Below are positions 17,175 to 26,755 of a stretch of 43,426 nt of DNA, one piece after another. The translations under genes were made by a program, and so were the position numbers. Each line of letters opens with the position of its first letter. Within the stretch, counting starts at the first letter, position 1. The stretch is taken from assembly GCF_017114985.1 (NCBI RefSeq), contig NZ_JABXKP010000102.1:1-43426 (forward strand), in the 5' to 3' direction. The DNA is from Nostoc sp. JL33 (lineage in GTDB: Bacteria; Cyanobacteriota; Cyanobacteriia; Cyanobacteriales; Nostocaceae). Under the pieces are notes generated by a model. That model made no database searches, had not been told where the DNA came from, and was given only the letters and a program-made list of their open reading frames with translations.

Positions 17175-17390
17175 CCTTGGTTAAGTTGATATTAACGCTT
17201 TCTTTGCCAAGGATTAATCTTTTATTAGTAGGGTTTTATATGGCAAAACAACATCTAACACAGAGAAAAATTGGGAATTAAAACCTGATTTGGGTAAGGG
17301 AGTTAGTTATGAAGTTTGCCTACGATTAGCCTGCCTTCTTCGTGTTAGCTGTTGCTGTGTTTTAACTTACGTGTTAGTCAGGAGTAGAGA

Positions 17391-18980
17391 ATGGTAGATT
17401 ACCGGAATTTTGAGCAGTTGCTGCATAGTCCAATAAGACGACGCAACTTAATTATCGGGGCAGGAGCATTGTCTGGTTTGGCGATCGCTAACCAATTTTC
17501 TCCTCAAAGAGCGATCGCTAGAAGCAGATTTTCCAATTATCCTTTCACTTTGGGTGTAGCATCGGGTGATCCCTATCCTACCAGCCTAGTAATTTGGACT
17601 CGTCTAGCTCCCGAACCCTTAAACGGAGGTGGAATGCCATCTGCTAATGTGCCAATTCGCTGGGAAGTAGCAACCGATCCCGATATGAGGCGTATTGTCT
17701 CCAAAGGTACGGTACTTGCAACTCCAGAACTAGCTCACTCAGTTCGAGTTGTGGTAGAGGGACTGCAATCTGATACTTGGTACTGGTATCGCTTTCTTGT
17801 CGGCCAAGACGCAAGCCCCATTGGTCGCACTCGTACAGCGCCTTTAGCAGGTGGCTACTTAAATAAATTAAACTTTGCCCTTGTTTCCTGTCAGCACTAT
17901 GAGCAAGGATACTTTACCGCCTACAAATATCTAGCCCAGGACGACCTCAGCTTGGTAGTCCATGTTGGAGACTACATTTATGAAGGAGGAATTTCAAGCG
18001 ATCGCCCCAGACAGCATAACAGTGCAGAAATTCTAACTTTGGAAGATTATCGCAACCGTCACGCCCTTTATAAAACTGATACCAATCTGCAAGCAGCTCA
18101 TGCAGCCTTTCCCTGGATTGTCACCTGGGATGACCACGAAGTAGAAAACAACTACGCCAACGACATCTCCGAAATTGATACTGAACCAGATCAAAATCGG
18201 GCAATCTTCCTAAAACGGCGGGCTGCTGCCTATCAGGCTTACTATGAACATATGCCACTGCGCCCCTTCTCGCGTCCCGTTGGCCCCGATATGCAACTTT
18301 TCCGTCGGCTCTCTTTTGGTAACTTAGCGACCTTCCATGTTTTAGATACCCGCCAATATCGCACCGATCAGCCCTGTGGTGATGGTAATAAAGAACGTTG
18401 CCCAGAAAATTTAGATCCGAAGGCAACGATTACTGGCAAGCGTCAAGAAGATTGGCTATATGATGGTTTAAATAGCTCACAGGCTAAGTGGAACGTTTTA
18501 GCCCAGCAAGTTGTAGTTGCTCAGATAGACACAAAAGCAGGGGAAGGCGAAACCTACAGCATGGATAAGTGGGATGGTTATGTGGCTTCCCGCGATCGCC
18601 TCATGCATTTCTTAGAACAGCGTAAACCATCTAATCCAGTAGTCTTATCAGGTGATATCCATTCCAACTGGGCAATAAATTTAAAGGCTGACTTTAATAA
18701 CCCACAATCTGCTACAGTCGGGAGTGAATTCGTCTGTACCTCAATAACCTCTGGTGGAGACGGGGCCGATACCACCCCCGCAGTTGAAGCTTACTTACCC
18801 GATAACCCACACATTAAGTTCTTCAACAGTCAACGGGGGTATGTTCGCTGTGCGCTGACTCCCACAAGCTGCAAGACAGACTATCTAGTTTTATCAAACG
18901 TCACAACCCCATTTGGCACGATTAGTAAGCGGGCTTCATTTGTGGTTGAAGATGGTCGTCCAGGAATACAACAAGTCTAA
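17391..18980 (+). CDS. phoD: Alkaline phosphatase D (phosphodiesterase/phosphomonoesterase)
   Basis: 529 residues. A twin-arginine signal (IRRRNLIIGAGALSGLAIA, R16-R18) opens the protein, then FTLGVASGDPYPTSLVIWTR of the PhoD N-terminal domain. The metallophosphatase core has VSCQHYEQGYF, HVGDYIYEGG, WDDHEVENNY and VLSGDIHSNW, which supply the Asp, His and Asn ligands for iron and calcium. It is exported folded by the Tat system and frees phosphate from organic esters when phosphate is short. No Pho box is clear upstream. Monocistronic, with a palindromic repeat (GTAGGGGCGTACAG and its mirror, near 19052-19080) after it. Confidence 0.93.
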   Translation: MVDYRNFEQLLHSPIRRRNLIIGAGALSGLAIANQFSPQRAIARSRFSNYPFTLGVASGDPYPTSLVIWTRLAPEPLNGGGMPSANVPIRWEVATDPDMRRIVSKGTVLATPELAHSVRVVVEGLQSDTWYWYRFLVGQDASPIGRTRTAPLAGGYLNKLNFALVSCQHYEQGYFTAYKYLAQDDLSLVVHVGDYIYEGGISSDRPRQHNSAEILTLEDYRNRHALYKTDTNLQAAHAAFPWIVTWDDHEVENNYANDISEIDTEPDQNRAIFLKRRAAAYQAYYEHMPLRPFSRPVGPDMQLFRRLSFGNLATFHVLDTRQYRTDQPCGDGNKERCPENLDPKATITGKRQEDWLYDGLNSSQAKWNVLAQQVVVAQIDTKAGEGETYSMDKWDGYVASRDRLMHFLEQRKPSNPVVLSGDIHSNWAINLKADFNNPQSATVGSEFVCTSITSGGDGADTTPAVEAYLPDNPHIKFFNSQRGYVRCALTPTSCKTDYLVLSNVTTPFGTISKRASFVVEDGRPGIQQV

Positions 18981-19217
18981 TCGGTTAATTCCCAGGTATC
19001 GACACCAGATACTCTTATACGATTTCACGAAATACCTGACCAAAGATATATAGGTAGGGGCGTACAGATGTACGCCCCTACTGTCTATATTCCCCGCAAG
19101 TCATTCGTTTCTAAGCTATGGCGGTTGTTGGGATTGGTGCTAAATATCAGATTTTTCCGGTTGAGCCACAATATAAGTGAATAATTACTTTACATTGAAT
19201 ATCTATAGCTAAAACTC

Positions 19218-19541
19218 ATGGAAATACCCCAACGCGTATCAGTCCGCTACAAAGACGCGTCTTTCAATAGTAATGAAATTCGCTTGAGAACTCTTCGGCT
19301 GGGGTTACAAATATGGGATGAACAAACTAAACCTAGAAAAACAGAGCTTTATCAGTTTATATCGTCTTGCTTGAAACAAGTTGACCGCCAAGATCGTTTT
19401 ATGTTTTCTCTGTTATTCATAGAATTAACAGACCTCATACGCAATTCTTCGCTAGAAAGGGGAACAAAAGAGGTTCTGATTAAAATAGCTTTTAGGGAGT
19501 TTGCTTGTGCGATCGCAGACTTTGAAGACGTTGACAAATAA
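19218..19541 (+). CDS. Small protein of unknown function
   Basis: 107 residues, predicted soluble and mostly helical. VSVRYKDASFNSNEIRLRTLRLGLQIWDEQTKPRKTEL is followed by a hydrophobic helix and an acidic end (ADFEDVDK). Composition and an uninterrupted frame support a gene, but I recognise no family. It lies between phoD and the CRISPR leader on the same strand as the array; a link with CRISPR cannot be claimed. Confidence 0.5.
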   Translation: MEIPQRVSVRYKDASFNSNEIRLRTLRLGLQIWDEQTKPRKTELYQFISSCLKQVDRQDRFMFSLLFIELTDLIRNSSLERGTKEVLIKIAFREFACAIADFEDVDK

Positions 19542-19619
19542 GGTCGGTTATGAGGGTGCTGGTATTGCTTCGGCGTAGTACAGCCCAGGCATCGCCCTGA
19601 AGTCAGCTAACCTAATCGA

Positions 19620-19913
19620 GTAGGATATCTTAGGATATCTATATTGAAGTAAGCAGCTTTTCAGTCAGATTAGTTTTTTTGCTGAATGCGCGGATGGGTA
19701 GGTGTTGACAAAGGGGTGACTACAAAAATGGCTGAATTGCCTTATCTGCAAGAACTTAAGAGCTTTAGCATTTTTAAACCATCCGCGCACCTTATTGGGA
19801 CTAGTTTTCAGCCATTTGCCTCTAGCCAAATTACAACTGTTCGTGTTATGATTTCTGCATTCGCGCAACCGAACCTTGAAAACCAAATAAGGCAAGGCTT
19901 TCAGAAGCCAGCG
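19620..19913 (+). promoter_or_regulatory. Probable CRISPR leader
   Basis: About 290 gene-free bases before the first repeat. It contains the perfect inverted repeat TGCGCGGATGG (19687-19697) / CCATCCGCGCA (19779-19789), a TATGAT-like hexamer near 19849 and the segment CCTTGAAAACCAAATAAGG just before the array. The opposite end of the array has a degenerate repeat, so this side is where new spacers enter and transcription starts. Confidence 0.65.
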
Positions 19914-22529
19914 ATTGCAATTACCTAAAATCCCTATTAGGGATTGAAACGCGCAGCCCCCACCAGAATCTCCCTTAAATCAACATTGCAATTACCTAAA
20001 ATCCCTATTAGGGATTGAAACATCCGGGTCTACCTTGTGAGGATAAGCTATACCCCTATTGCAATTACCTAAAATCCCTATTAGGGATTGAAACGTTAGG
20101 GGGAAATCTCTCATAAAGCCTCTAGATTGCAATTACCTAAAATCCCTATTAGGGATTGAAACTTGCATCATCTGGAGACTCTACTAGCATCTCCAAAGCT
20201 GATTGCAATTACCTAAAATCCCTATTAGGGATTGAAACATTTACCCGTGTCGATTGGGGAGCGATCGCCGCCGGATTGCAATTACCTAAAATCCCTATTA
20301 GGGATTGAAACTTTACCACGCTCCTCTGGATGTGGTAGCCAGCCATAGATTGCAATTACCTAAAATCCCTATTAGGGATTGAAACATGCGAGGACTGCGG
20401 TGCATCTATTTCAACGAAATTGCAATTACCTAAAATCCCTATTAGGGATTGAAACAAATCAGATATCCATCTTTACGGATAATCAAAATTGCAATTACCT
20501 AAAATCCCTATTAGGGATTGAAACCTTGGATACCCTTCAGCCCCCCGGACGATCCTAGAATTGCAATTACCTAAAATCCCTATTAGGGATTGAAACTTAA
20601 AATCTAAGACACATTACAGCAATCCAGCGCAAAATTGCAATTACCTAAAATCCCTATTAGGGATTGAAACTTGTAGGAAATATTCATCAATTGCCCCGCA
20701 AGCAGAATTGCAATTACCTAAAATCCCTATTAGGGATTGAAACGGGAAACTGCTCTATGCCAACAATAAAGTAGGAATTGCAATTACCTAAAATCCCTAT
20801 TAGGGATTGAAACAGTATTGGCACTTGCCGCTAATAAGCAAGACCCTTGGCATTGCAATTACCTAAAATCCCTATTAGGGATTGAAACCCTGCCTTTTTG
20901 CGCTTGGCGATGATACTGTTATTGCAATTACCTAAAATCCCTATTAGGGATTGAAACGCTTTTTTCATCAGTGCCGCCTTGTCTGACGGCGATAGCCGGA
21001 TCGAGAGTATTGCAATTACCTAAAATCCCTATTAGGGATTGAAACGGAACTGTAGAATTTTCGTCAATGGCGGATCGATTATTGCAATTACCTAAAATCC
21101 CTATTAGGGATTGAAACCCCCTCTACCGAGGTAGATGGTACACGGCATTTAATTGCAATTACCTAAAATCCCTATTAGGGATTGAAACCTGCCCTCTCTG
21201 GCAAGGACGGCTTTATTCATGGATTGCAATTACCTAAAATCCCTATTAGGGATTGAAACATCAATGTGAATACCACTGATTTGTTGATAAAAGATTGCAA
21301 TTACCTAAAATCCCTATTAGGGATTGAAACGAAACCAAAGCAGCGCAGGAGATACAAGCCCAGATTGCAATTACCTAAAATCCCTATTAGGGATTGAAAC
21401 AATAATTACAAGGATGTAAAAGGTAGTTTAACACCACCTTTTTAATTGCAATTACCTAAAATCCCTATTAGGGATTGAAACAATAATTACAAGCAGATGC
21501 TTTGGGGATGCTTCAATTGCAATTACCTAAAATCCCTATTAGGGATTGAAACTTTGACTTCCATTTGTAAACCTCCTAAAAAAGTTAAATTGCAATTACC
21601 TAAAATCCCTATTAGGGATTGAAACAATAACCCGTAATTGACATCTGTCATACGCAAACATTGCAATTACCTAAAATCCCTATTAGGGATTGAAACAATC
21701 TGAGGCAGGCTTTTGAGTACTTAGCAGTTTTTTTCATTATTGCAATTACCTAAAATCCCTATTAGGGATTGAAACAAAGTTTTCAACTGTGTGCTTAACG
21801 CTGCATAAATTGCAATTACCTAAAATCCCTATTAGGGATTGAAACCGGTATATTGACCCGGCTGCTGTGAAACGCATCAAGGATTGCAATTACCTAAAAT
21901 CCCTATTAGGGATTGAAACAACTATGGCAATACATTCAAGACAAAAACCTGCAATTGCAATTACCTAAAATCCCTATTAGGGATTGAAACGCGCAAACTC
22001 AATACCTGTCGCTGGACGGCATTATTGCAATTACCTAAAATCCCTATTAGGGATTGAAACAACCCATTGCAGCCAGGAGGATGGACAACAATTGCAATTA
22101 CCTAAAATCCCTATTAGGGATTGAAACTAACTGTAGCTTCTATTTCTTGCTGCTTTCTATCTATTGCAATTACCTAAAATCCCTATTAGGGATTGAAACG
22201 GCGGAGCCATCGCGTAGTAGATGGTACTTTACAATTGCAATTACCTAAAATCCCTATTAGGGATTGAAACCTCAAGGAGATACTGCTTGCATACAAGCCA
22301 GAATCAGATTGCAATTACCTAAAATCCCTATTAGGGATTGAAACGAGTTTATGCGATCGCTGGGTAAACGGGCTGCTTGGATTGAATTGCAATTACCTAA
22401 AATCCCTATTAGGCAATACGCTTGGCTTTGTGAAAAATAGCTTTGTTGGGTTTCGTTCCTCAACCCAACCTACGCAGTTTAAGGCTTTTGGCGCTAACCC
22501 AAGCGTATTGCCCTATTGGGGATTGAAAT
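19914..22529 (+). CRISPR. CRISPR array, 34 spacers, no cas genes in the window
   Basis: The 37-base repeat begins ATTGCAATTACC and ends ATTGAAAC, with an internal palindrome AATCCCTA-T-TAGGGATT suited to Cas6 processing. Thirty-four intact repeats (the first at 19914-19950, the last at 22308-22344) are followed by a thirty-fifth starting at 22386 that is split by an insertion (22414-22510); its right part (22511-22529) is mutated. I count 34 spacers of 30 to 51 bases, mostly 33-37. Repeats with the ATTGAAAC tag and variable spacer length are typical of cyanobacterial type I-D and type III loci, but the type cannot be fixed without cas genes. The intact repeats look identical, so the array is or was recently active. 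Confidence 0.98.
22414..22510. mobile_element. 97-bp miniature transposon inside the last CRISPR repeat
   Basis: Perfect 12-base terminal inverted repeats CAATACGCTTGG (22414-22425) and CCAAGCGTATTG (22499-22510) bound a non-coding core with a second inverted repeat GTTGGGTT / AACCCAAC. It is flanked by CCCTATTAGG and CCCTATTGGG, a near-perfect duplication of repeat sequence of about 9-10 bases, as expected for a target-site duplication. Confidence 0.9.
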
Positions 22530-22609
22530 AAATCTAATATAGAAATCAGACTTGAGTTTTACTAGGCTGACCTGAGGGTATAACCCATCTCAGCTAAGGT
22601 TTCGACCGT

Positions 22610-22765
22610 TATAGCCATTTTCAATTCGGTGAGGTACAGGTATGCAGACAGACCTAACCCCCTTCCCGACGCTCTAAGGGGGAAAAATTCCAAGCCTCTC
22701 TCCTTTTAGGAGAGAGGCTTGGAGAGAGGTCAAAACTGTACCTCAGCCAATTGAAAACCGCTATA
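22610..22765. mobile_element. Miniature inverted-repeat transposable element
   Basis: TATAGCCATTTTCAATT at the left is mirrored by AATTGAAAACCGCTATA at the right, and GGTGAGGTACAG by CTGTACCTCA; the terminal repeats are about 30 bases with a few mismatches. The core holds a further palindrome around AGCCTCTCTCC / GGAGAGAGGCT. No coding capacity. Confidence 0.8.
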
Positions 22766-22793
22766 TCCGATTTCTAAAATTAAATATAAATCC

Positions 22794-22897
22794 CAATACG
22801 GTTCAGTTAAGCCCCAAATCCAATGCAAGAGACGTTGCAATCCAACGTCTCTACATACCTAAAATCAATACCAAGAATCCTTAACTGAACTGTATTG
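22794..22897. mobile_element. 104-bp miniature transposon with CAATAC ends
   Basis: CAATACGGTTCAGTTAAG and CTTAACTGAACTGTATTG match as inverted repeats in 17 of 18 positions. The same end (CAATACnnTTCrGTTAAG) starts the element cutting the SDR gene at 43372, so this is probably a non-autonomous derivative of that insertion sequence. The core contains the palindrome GAGACGTTG / CAACGTCTC. Confidence 0.85.
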
Positions 22898-23024
22898 ATA
22901 TAAATCCTAGTATTAGTGACAAAAGTAACCATTTAAACATGACTTATGTCACAGGCGTGTACCTGATTACTCCGATTACATTAAGAGTACACCAATCAAC
23001 TAATGCAAGGCAGATAGAGCATAT

Positions 23025-23306
23025 ATGAACCGCTTTAAATCTATTCTTCTTGGAGGCTTATTAGCAGCTACTTCAATTGCTGCTCTTTCTCAAAATGCTA
23101 ATGCTGCTGAATTTAAATCTGAGCATGATCATTTTAATCGCAATACTGTAGCTTTTAATAACGGTAGAGTCCAACACGAACGTCAAGTGCGTGAACAACG
23201 CATTCGTGAATTGCGTGAACGTCAAGCCCGTGAACGACGCGATCGCCAATTGCGTGAACGACGCGATCGTGAATTGCGTGAACGTCAAATTCGCTTTCAT
23301 CGCTAA
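23025..23306 (+). CDS. Exported arginine/glutamate-rich repeat protein
   Basis: 93 residues. A clear signal peptide (MNRFKSILLGGLLAATSIAALSQNANA, cleavage after ANA) precedes a mature part of about 65 residues. Its second half is a run of RExxxRELRERQ-type repeats, almost entirely Arg, Glu, Gln, Asp and Leu, likely a single charged helix. The DNA carries matching short repeats built on CGTGAACG and CGACGCGATCG, so slippage could change its length. No family recognised; a role in binding polyanions or the cell wall is only a guess. A strong hairpin follows at 23392. Confidence 0.7.
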   Translation: MNRFKSILLGGLLAATSIAALSQNANAAEFKSEHDHFNRNTVAFNNGRVQHERQVREQRIRELRERQARERRDRQLRERRDRELRERQIRFHR

Positions 23307-23391
23307 AAAAACGTGAATTAGACGGCTCATATAGTTAGTGTCCGCCTAATTAGCTAAATCAAAAGACCTCTAAGAGATTTTACTACCAAAA

Positions 23392-23420
23392 CTGTGCCTC
23401 TTTGAGTCGGAGAGGCACAG
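23392..23420 (+). terminator. Candidate transcription terminator hairpin
   Basis: CTGTGCCTCT and AGAGGCACAG form a perfect 10-bp stem with a short loop, followed by ACTTAAATTTTA. It lies 86 bases after the Arg-rich gene and probably ends its transcript. Confidence 0.55.
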
Positions 23421-23499
23421 ACTTAAATTTTAGTTCAAGGCCGGGAGAGATTCGTCCAACTGACGTTAGGAAAAGAAGTTCTCGCTCATATTACCTTTT

Positions 23500-23600
23500 A
23501 CCTTAGGTGAGTAGCAATACTCTCCTTTTTTTCTTGGCAGAAATCTGCTCAAATCAATCCCATTTGGGCATTGATTTGAGTTGAGTGTTCAAACGGAAAT
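23500..23600. other. Hairpins between convergent genes
   Basis: A 5-bp stem GAGTA/TACTC at 23509-23522 is followed by a T-run (CTTTTTTT). A perfect 11-bp inverted repeat CTCAAATCAAT / ATTGATTTGAG lies at 23548-23580. They sit between convergently transcribed genes and may terminate either transcript. The remainder of 23307-23773 shows nothing else. Confidence 0.45.
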
Positions 23601-23773
23601 TAAGGCTAGAAAAGTAATCGTATTTGGCTGAAAAATGGTTGCCGATCTGAGTTCTCAGTTAGCGATCGCACAAACGGCAGGTATAACAGATAATTAGGTA
23701 TTTCAGGTGGTAGCTAAAAATTGTCCAGGTTACCACCAGGCGAAATACAATCTTAACGTGTCACCAGCGATCG

Positions 23774-24991
23774 CTAATAAAGAGATGCCAACACTTTATC
23801 TGCTGCTGCCCGGAATGCAGTTGCTGCACCAGCGCTCATATCCCGTGGCGCACAGATGCGATTTCTCACATAGGCTAGTGTAATCGCTCCAACCGCAGCC
23901 ACAGTCGGATCAGCATTGTCTTTGCCGCCCACGCGCCCCCACGGTAATGCTGCGCCATTACCATTAATCAGATAGTCAGCCAGCAATCTGAGGTGAAAAT
24001 CAACCGCTTCTTTAACGGCTGTTGTGTCGCCATTGACCGCCAATGCTTGCACGCCGGAGTTTTTCAGGATGTCTCCTAAAGCAACTTCTCGGTTATCAGT
24101 CAATCTCTCTGCCGCTTCTGCCCGAAATTGGATTTCTTGGCTAGCTGCTGGGTCGGGTGGCAAGGGATTACCGATTGGTGTCACGCCCCATCGGCGACGC
24201 AAGAGTAAATTGTTGGTGGTATCATCCGATTTGACGCGGTGATAGGCGGGACGCTGTTTGAGTGCTTCAAACCAAGCGTTGATCCGAGGATAGCGGGGAT
24301 TTCCCTTCAGGTGATATCTCCGATAAACGGGTAAATTAGCTGCCAATCGGTCTAAATGGGGACTATAGGTAATATCTACCACACTAAATGTTGACAAAAA
24401 GTAGGGGCCAGGATACTTTCCAAGAAGTTGCTCTAGTTCGTCTAATTTTGCTTCAAAAGCTGCCTCTAAGCTTGCTAATTCATTAGGATCTTCAGGGGCT
24501 TGTCTGAGAAATTTGTAGGCAATATCTCTCACACCATTGGTTTCAGCATCCTCAAGCCACTGCCTAGCAACGGCGTTTTCTTCTGGGTCTTCCGGGAGCA
24601 AGGTAGGCCCAAATCGTTCTTCCAATGCTAAGAGAATCTCTTTGGATTCATAAACTAACTTTCCCTGAATTTTCGCAGCCGGGACAAGGGTTGTCGGAAC
24701 TAAATCGGTATACCATTTAGGCTTGTTAGTCAAGTCGATAAACTCTGTTGCAAAGGGAATTTCCTTTTCTTCGAGAGCAAACCAAACCCGTTCGCAAAAT
24801 GGACACCAAGAGTTAGTATCGCGGTAGAGCAGTACTGGCGGTTCTGTATCTGGCGGCAGTTTATGAAGACTGCTAGGAATGGGAGCGGTAGAAGGAGATT
24901 GCCCTGGTCTACGCACCCGTCGAGCCGGGGTATTTTTTTGAGCAATTTCTAACAGTTGCTCCCAATTACTTACTGTGTCTTGAATTGACAT
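23774..24991 (-). CDS. Glutathione S-transferase family protein, long form
   Basis: 405 residues. After a 50-residue N-terminal extension a thioredoxin-fold GST domain begins (PPVLLYRDTNSWCPFCERVWFALEE) with CPFC at 63-66, the Cys-type active site seen in omega/lambda classes and glutaredoxin-like GSTs. LVPAAKIQGKLVYESKEILLALEE supplies the glutathione-binding Glu-Ser pair, and an all-helical GST C-terminal domain follows to about residue 260. The last 140 residues are an additional helical region, common in plant and cyanobacterial relatives of this protein, with no assigned function. Cysteine GSTs usually act as thioltransferases or deglutathionylating reductases rather than conjugating enzymes. 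Stands alone. Confidence 0.85.
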   Translation of the reverse strand: MSIQDTVSNWEQLLEIAQKNTPARRVRRPGQSPSTAPIPSSLHKLPPDTEPPVLLYRDTNSWCPFCERVWFALEEKEIPFATEFIDLTNKPKWYTDLVPTTLVPAAKIQGKLVYESKEILLALEERFGPTLLPEDPEENAVARQWLEDAETNGVRDIAYKFLRQAPEDPNELASLEAAFEAKLDELEQLLGKYPGPYFLSTFSVVDITYSPHLDRLAANLPVYRRYHLKGNPRYPRINAWFEALKQRPAYHRVKSDDTTNNLLLRRRWGVTPIGNPLPPDPAASQEIQFRAEAAERLTDNREVALGDILKNSGVQALAVNGDTTAVKEAVDFHLRLLADYLINGNGAALPWGRVGGKDNADPTVAAVGAITLAYVRNRICAPRDMSAGAATAFRAAADKVLASLY

Positions 24992-25216
24992 ATTTAATCT
25001 TAGTTTAAGTTAACTTTTATAGGATAGAAATGATTCAAAAGATATTAAGATATCAACCTTTTGACTATTACAGGCACATATAATTTAGAAGCTCAGAGTT
25101 CAAAAATAAAATAGTTTTCAACTCAAAGATTTTGAACTCCCGAATTTTGGCTTAATGGTTTGGATTTGAGCCAGGATTTCAGAGTAACTAATTTTATTTC
25201 TCCTAAAGCGGGTTGA

Positions 25217-26305
25217 CTATTTGCATTTATTGATCGCATTAGTAAAGCTTTCATCCCATAATGGTTTCACGTCAACTTTCGATGGGATAACTCCTGCACG
25301 ATAAAATGTGTCGGCTACATCTTGCTGGGAAGCGATCGCTTGTTGGGAAACTGGCAACAATTGCGATCGCCGTTGTTTTAATCCCTCTTTGGCATCTTTG
25401 AGGACAAGGGTTTCATCAACTCCAATTGCTTTTGCATAGTTCTTAGACCACACTTCTATATGCGATGCTTGCCAATCTTGCGATTTCTCGATGCGGCAGA
25501 GGAAGTCTGCAATCGCTGCTTTTTTATCGGGATCGGCGATCGCACTCGGCGCTGCTACAATCGTAAAATTGCCGCTAAGAATGTTTTTCGCTGATTTGAG
25601 TACCTTAGCTCCATCTTTCTCGGCTTGCTGGATTGCGTAACCGTAGGTAGCCCAGGCATCTAGGTCGCCTCTCCTAAACGCAGAGAGTCCGTCTGGAATA
25701 GTTAGCGCCACGGCGTTAACATCTTTGAGCGTCAATCCCTCTTGTGCCAACATCTTAATCAGGAAGTAATGAGCTGTAGTCGCTTTGACATAGCCGATTT
25801 TCTTACCTTTGAGGTCAGCAAACTTTTTTGCTTTGGAGTTTTTTGGCACGAGTACAACTTGACCCACTGTCGGCCCCTTGATGGAAGCAATGATTTTCAC
25901 CGCCGCTTGTGATTGAACTGCAAAAATTGCTGGGATCTCGCTAGCACTGCCGATGTCGATGGCGTTGGCGTTGATTGCCTGTACGATAAAGTTTCCCCCA
26001 GTAAATTCTGTGAACTCAGTTTTATAAAGAGATTTATCTTGCCCAGCTAACTTGAGTTGCAAATCCCAACCACCTTTGTACTTAGAAGCACGTAGAGTTA
26101 CGTTTGACAAGTTGGCGGCAATTGGATAAGCTGCTGTAGCATTTTCGGAGTTGTTGGTAGTAGTGGCGATCGCTAAACCCAAAAACGCACCCAGTACAAA
26201 CATTGCCGAAAAACTTCCGCAAAAAACTTTCTGGTTTTCTCCTACATACTCTTGCTCTTTAGACCGTCCCCAAACTCCGATCAGACGAAATGGCTGGAAC
26301 TTCAT
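25217..26305 (-). CDS. ABC-transporter substrate-binding protein, sulfonate/nitrate (SsuA) type
   Basis: From ATG at 26305, 362 residues; the ORF extends further upstream but that part is not protein-like. A basic N-terminus and hydrophobic segment (FSAMFVLGAFLGLAIATT) act as an export signal. The mature protein has the NMT1/SsuA-like periplasmic fold: LRASKYKGGWDLQLKLAG, FTEFTGGNFIVQAINANAIDIGSASEIPA, then DLKGKKIGYVKATTAHYFLIKML and the hinge region ending in WATYGYAIQQA. Relatives bind aliphatic sulfonates, taurine or similar anions for import. The permease and ATPase genes expected beside it are absent here, so it is either an orphan or works with a transporter elsewhere. Confidence 0.85.
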   Translation of the reverse strand: MKFQPFRLIGVWGRSKEQEYVGENQKVFCGSFSAMFVLGAFLGLAIATTTNNSENATAAYPIAANLSNVTLRASKYKGGWDLQLKLAGQDKSLYKTEFTEFTGGNFIVQAINANAIDIGSASEIPAIFAVQSQAAVKIIASIKGPTVGQVVLVPKNSKAKKFADLKGKKIGYVKATTAHYFLIKMLAQEGLTLKDVNAVALTIPDGLSAFRRGDLDAWATYGYAIQQAEKDGAKVLKSAKNILSGNFTIVAAPSAIADPDKKAAIADFLCRIEKSQDWQASHIEVWSKNYAKAIGVDETLVLKDAKEGLKQRRSQLLPVSQQAIASQQDVADTFYRAGVIPSKVDVKPLWDESFTNAINKCK

Positions 26306-26755
26306 AGACAAATTTCTAGCTCTTGAGGATATTAATTTAGATGGTGGAATCGAGATATAGATAAAAATTGGCACGAAAAATTTATCCGTCAACCTTTCTA
26401 ACTTCAATCTAAAATCTGCACAGATGTGGATAAAGATGTATGCTACAACGCAAAGTAGCAAACTTTTTATATATAGCAGCCCTCAAGCTATAGACTGGTA
26501 TGTTTATTACCATGTTTATCGCTTTTCAACAGATAAAAAGTTTAATTCTTCAACTAGAGTTATTAACTCCGGTAAGTTTGTGAGTTTACCGGAGTTAATG
26601 GTGATTATCACATGAAAATAGTTTGAAAGCAAGATTTAATGGATGTATTTTTTGACTTGTTTAAGCCAGCAAAATTAGAAAAATCTCTATAAATCCGAGC
26701 CAGAGAGGAGATCCAAAGCTTACAGCCGTTTTCATTGAATTGAACCACATATGTT

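Noticed and set aside
17300..17390. Pho box before phoD
   Set aside because: TTTAACTT appears once near 17361 but no clear tandem repeat of the expected pattern, so not called.
22054..22463. ORFs with NYLKSLLGIET-type repeats
   Set aside because: They are translations of the CRISPR repeats, not genes.
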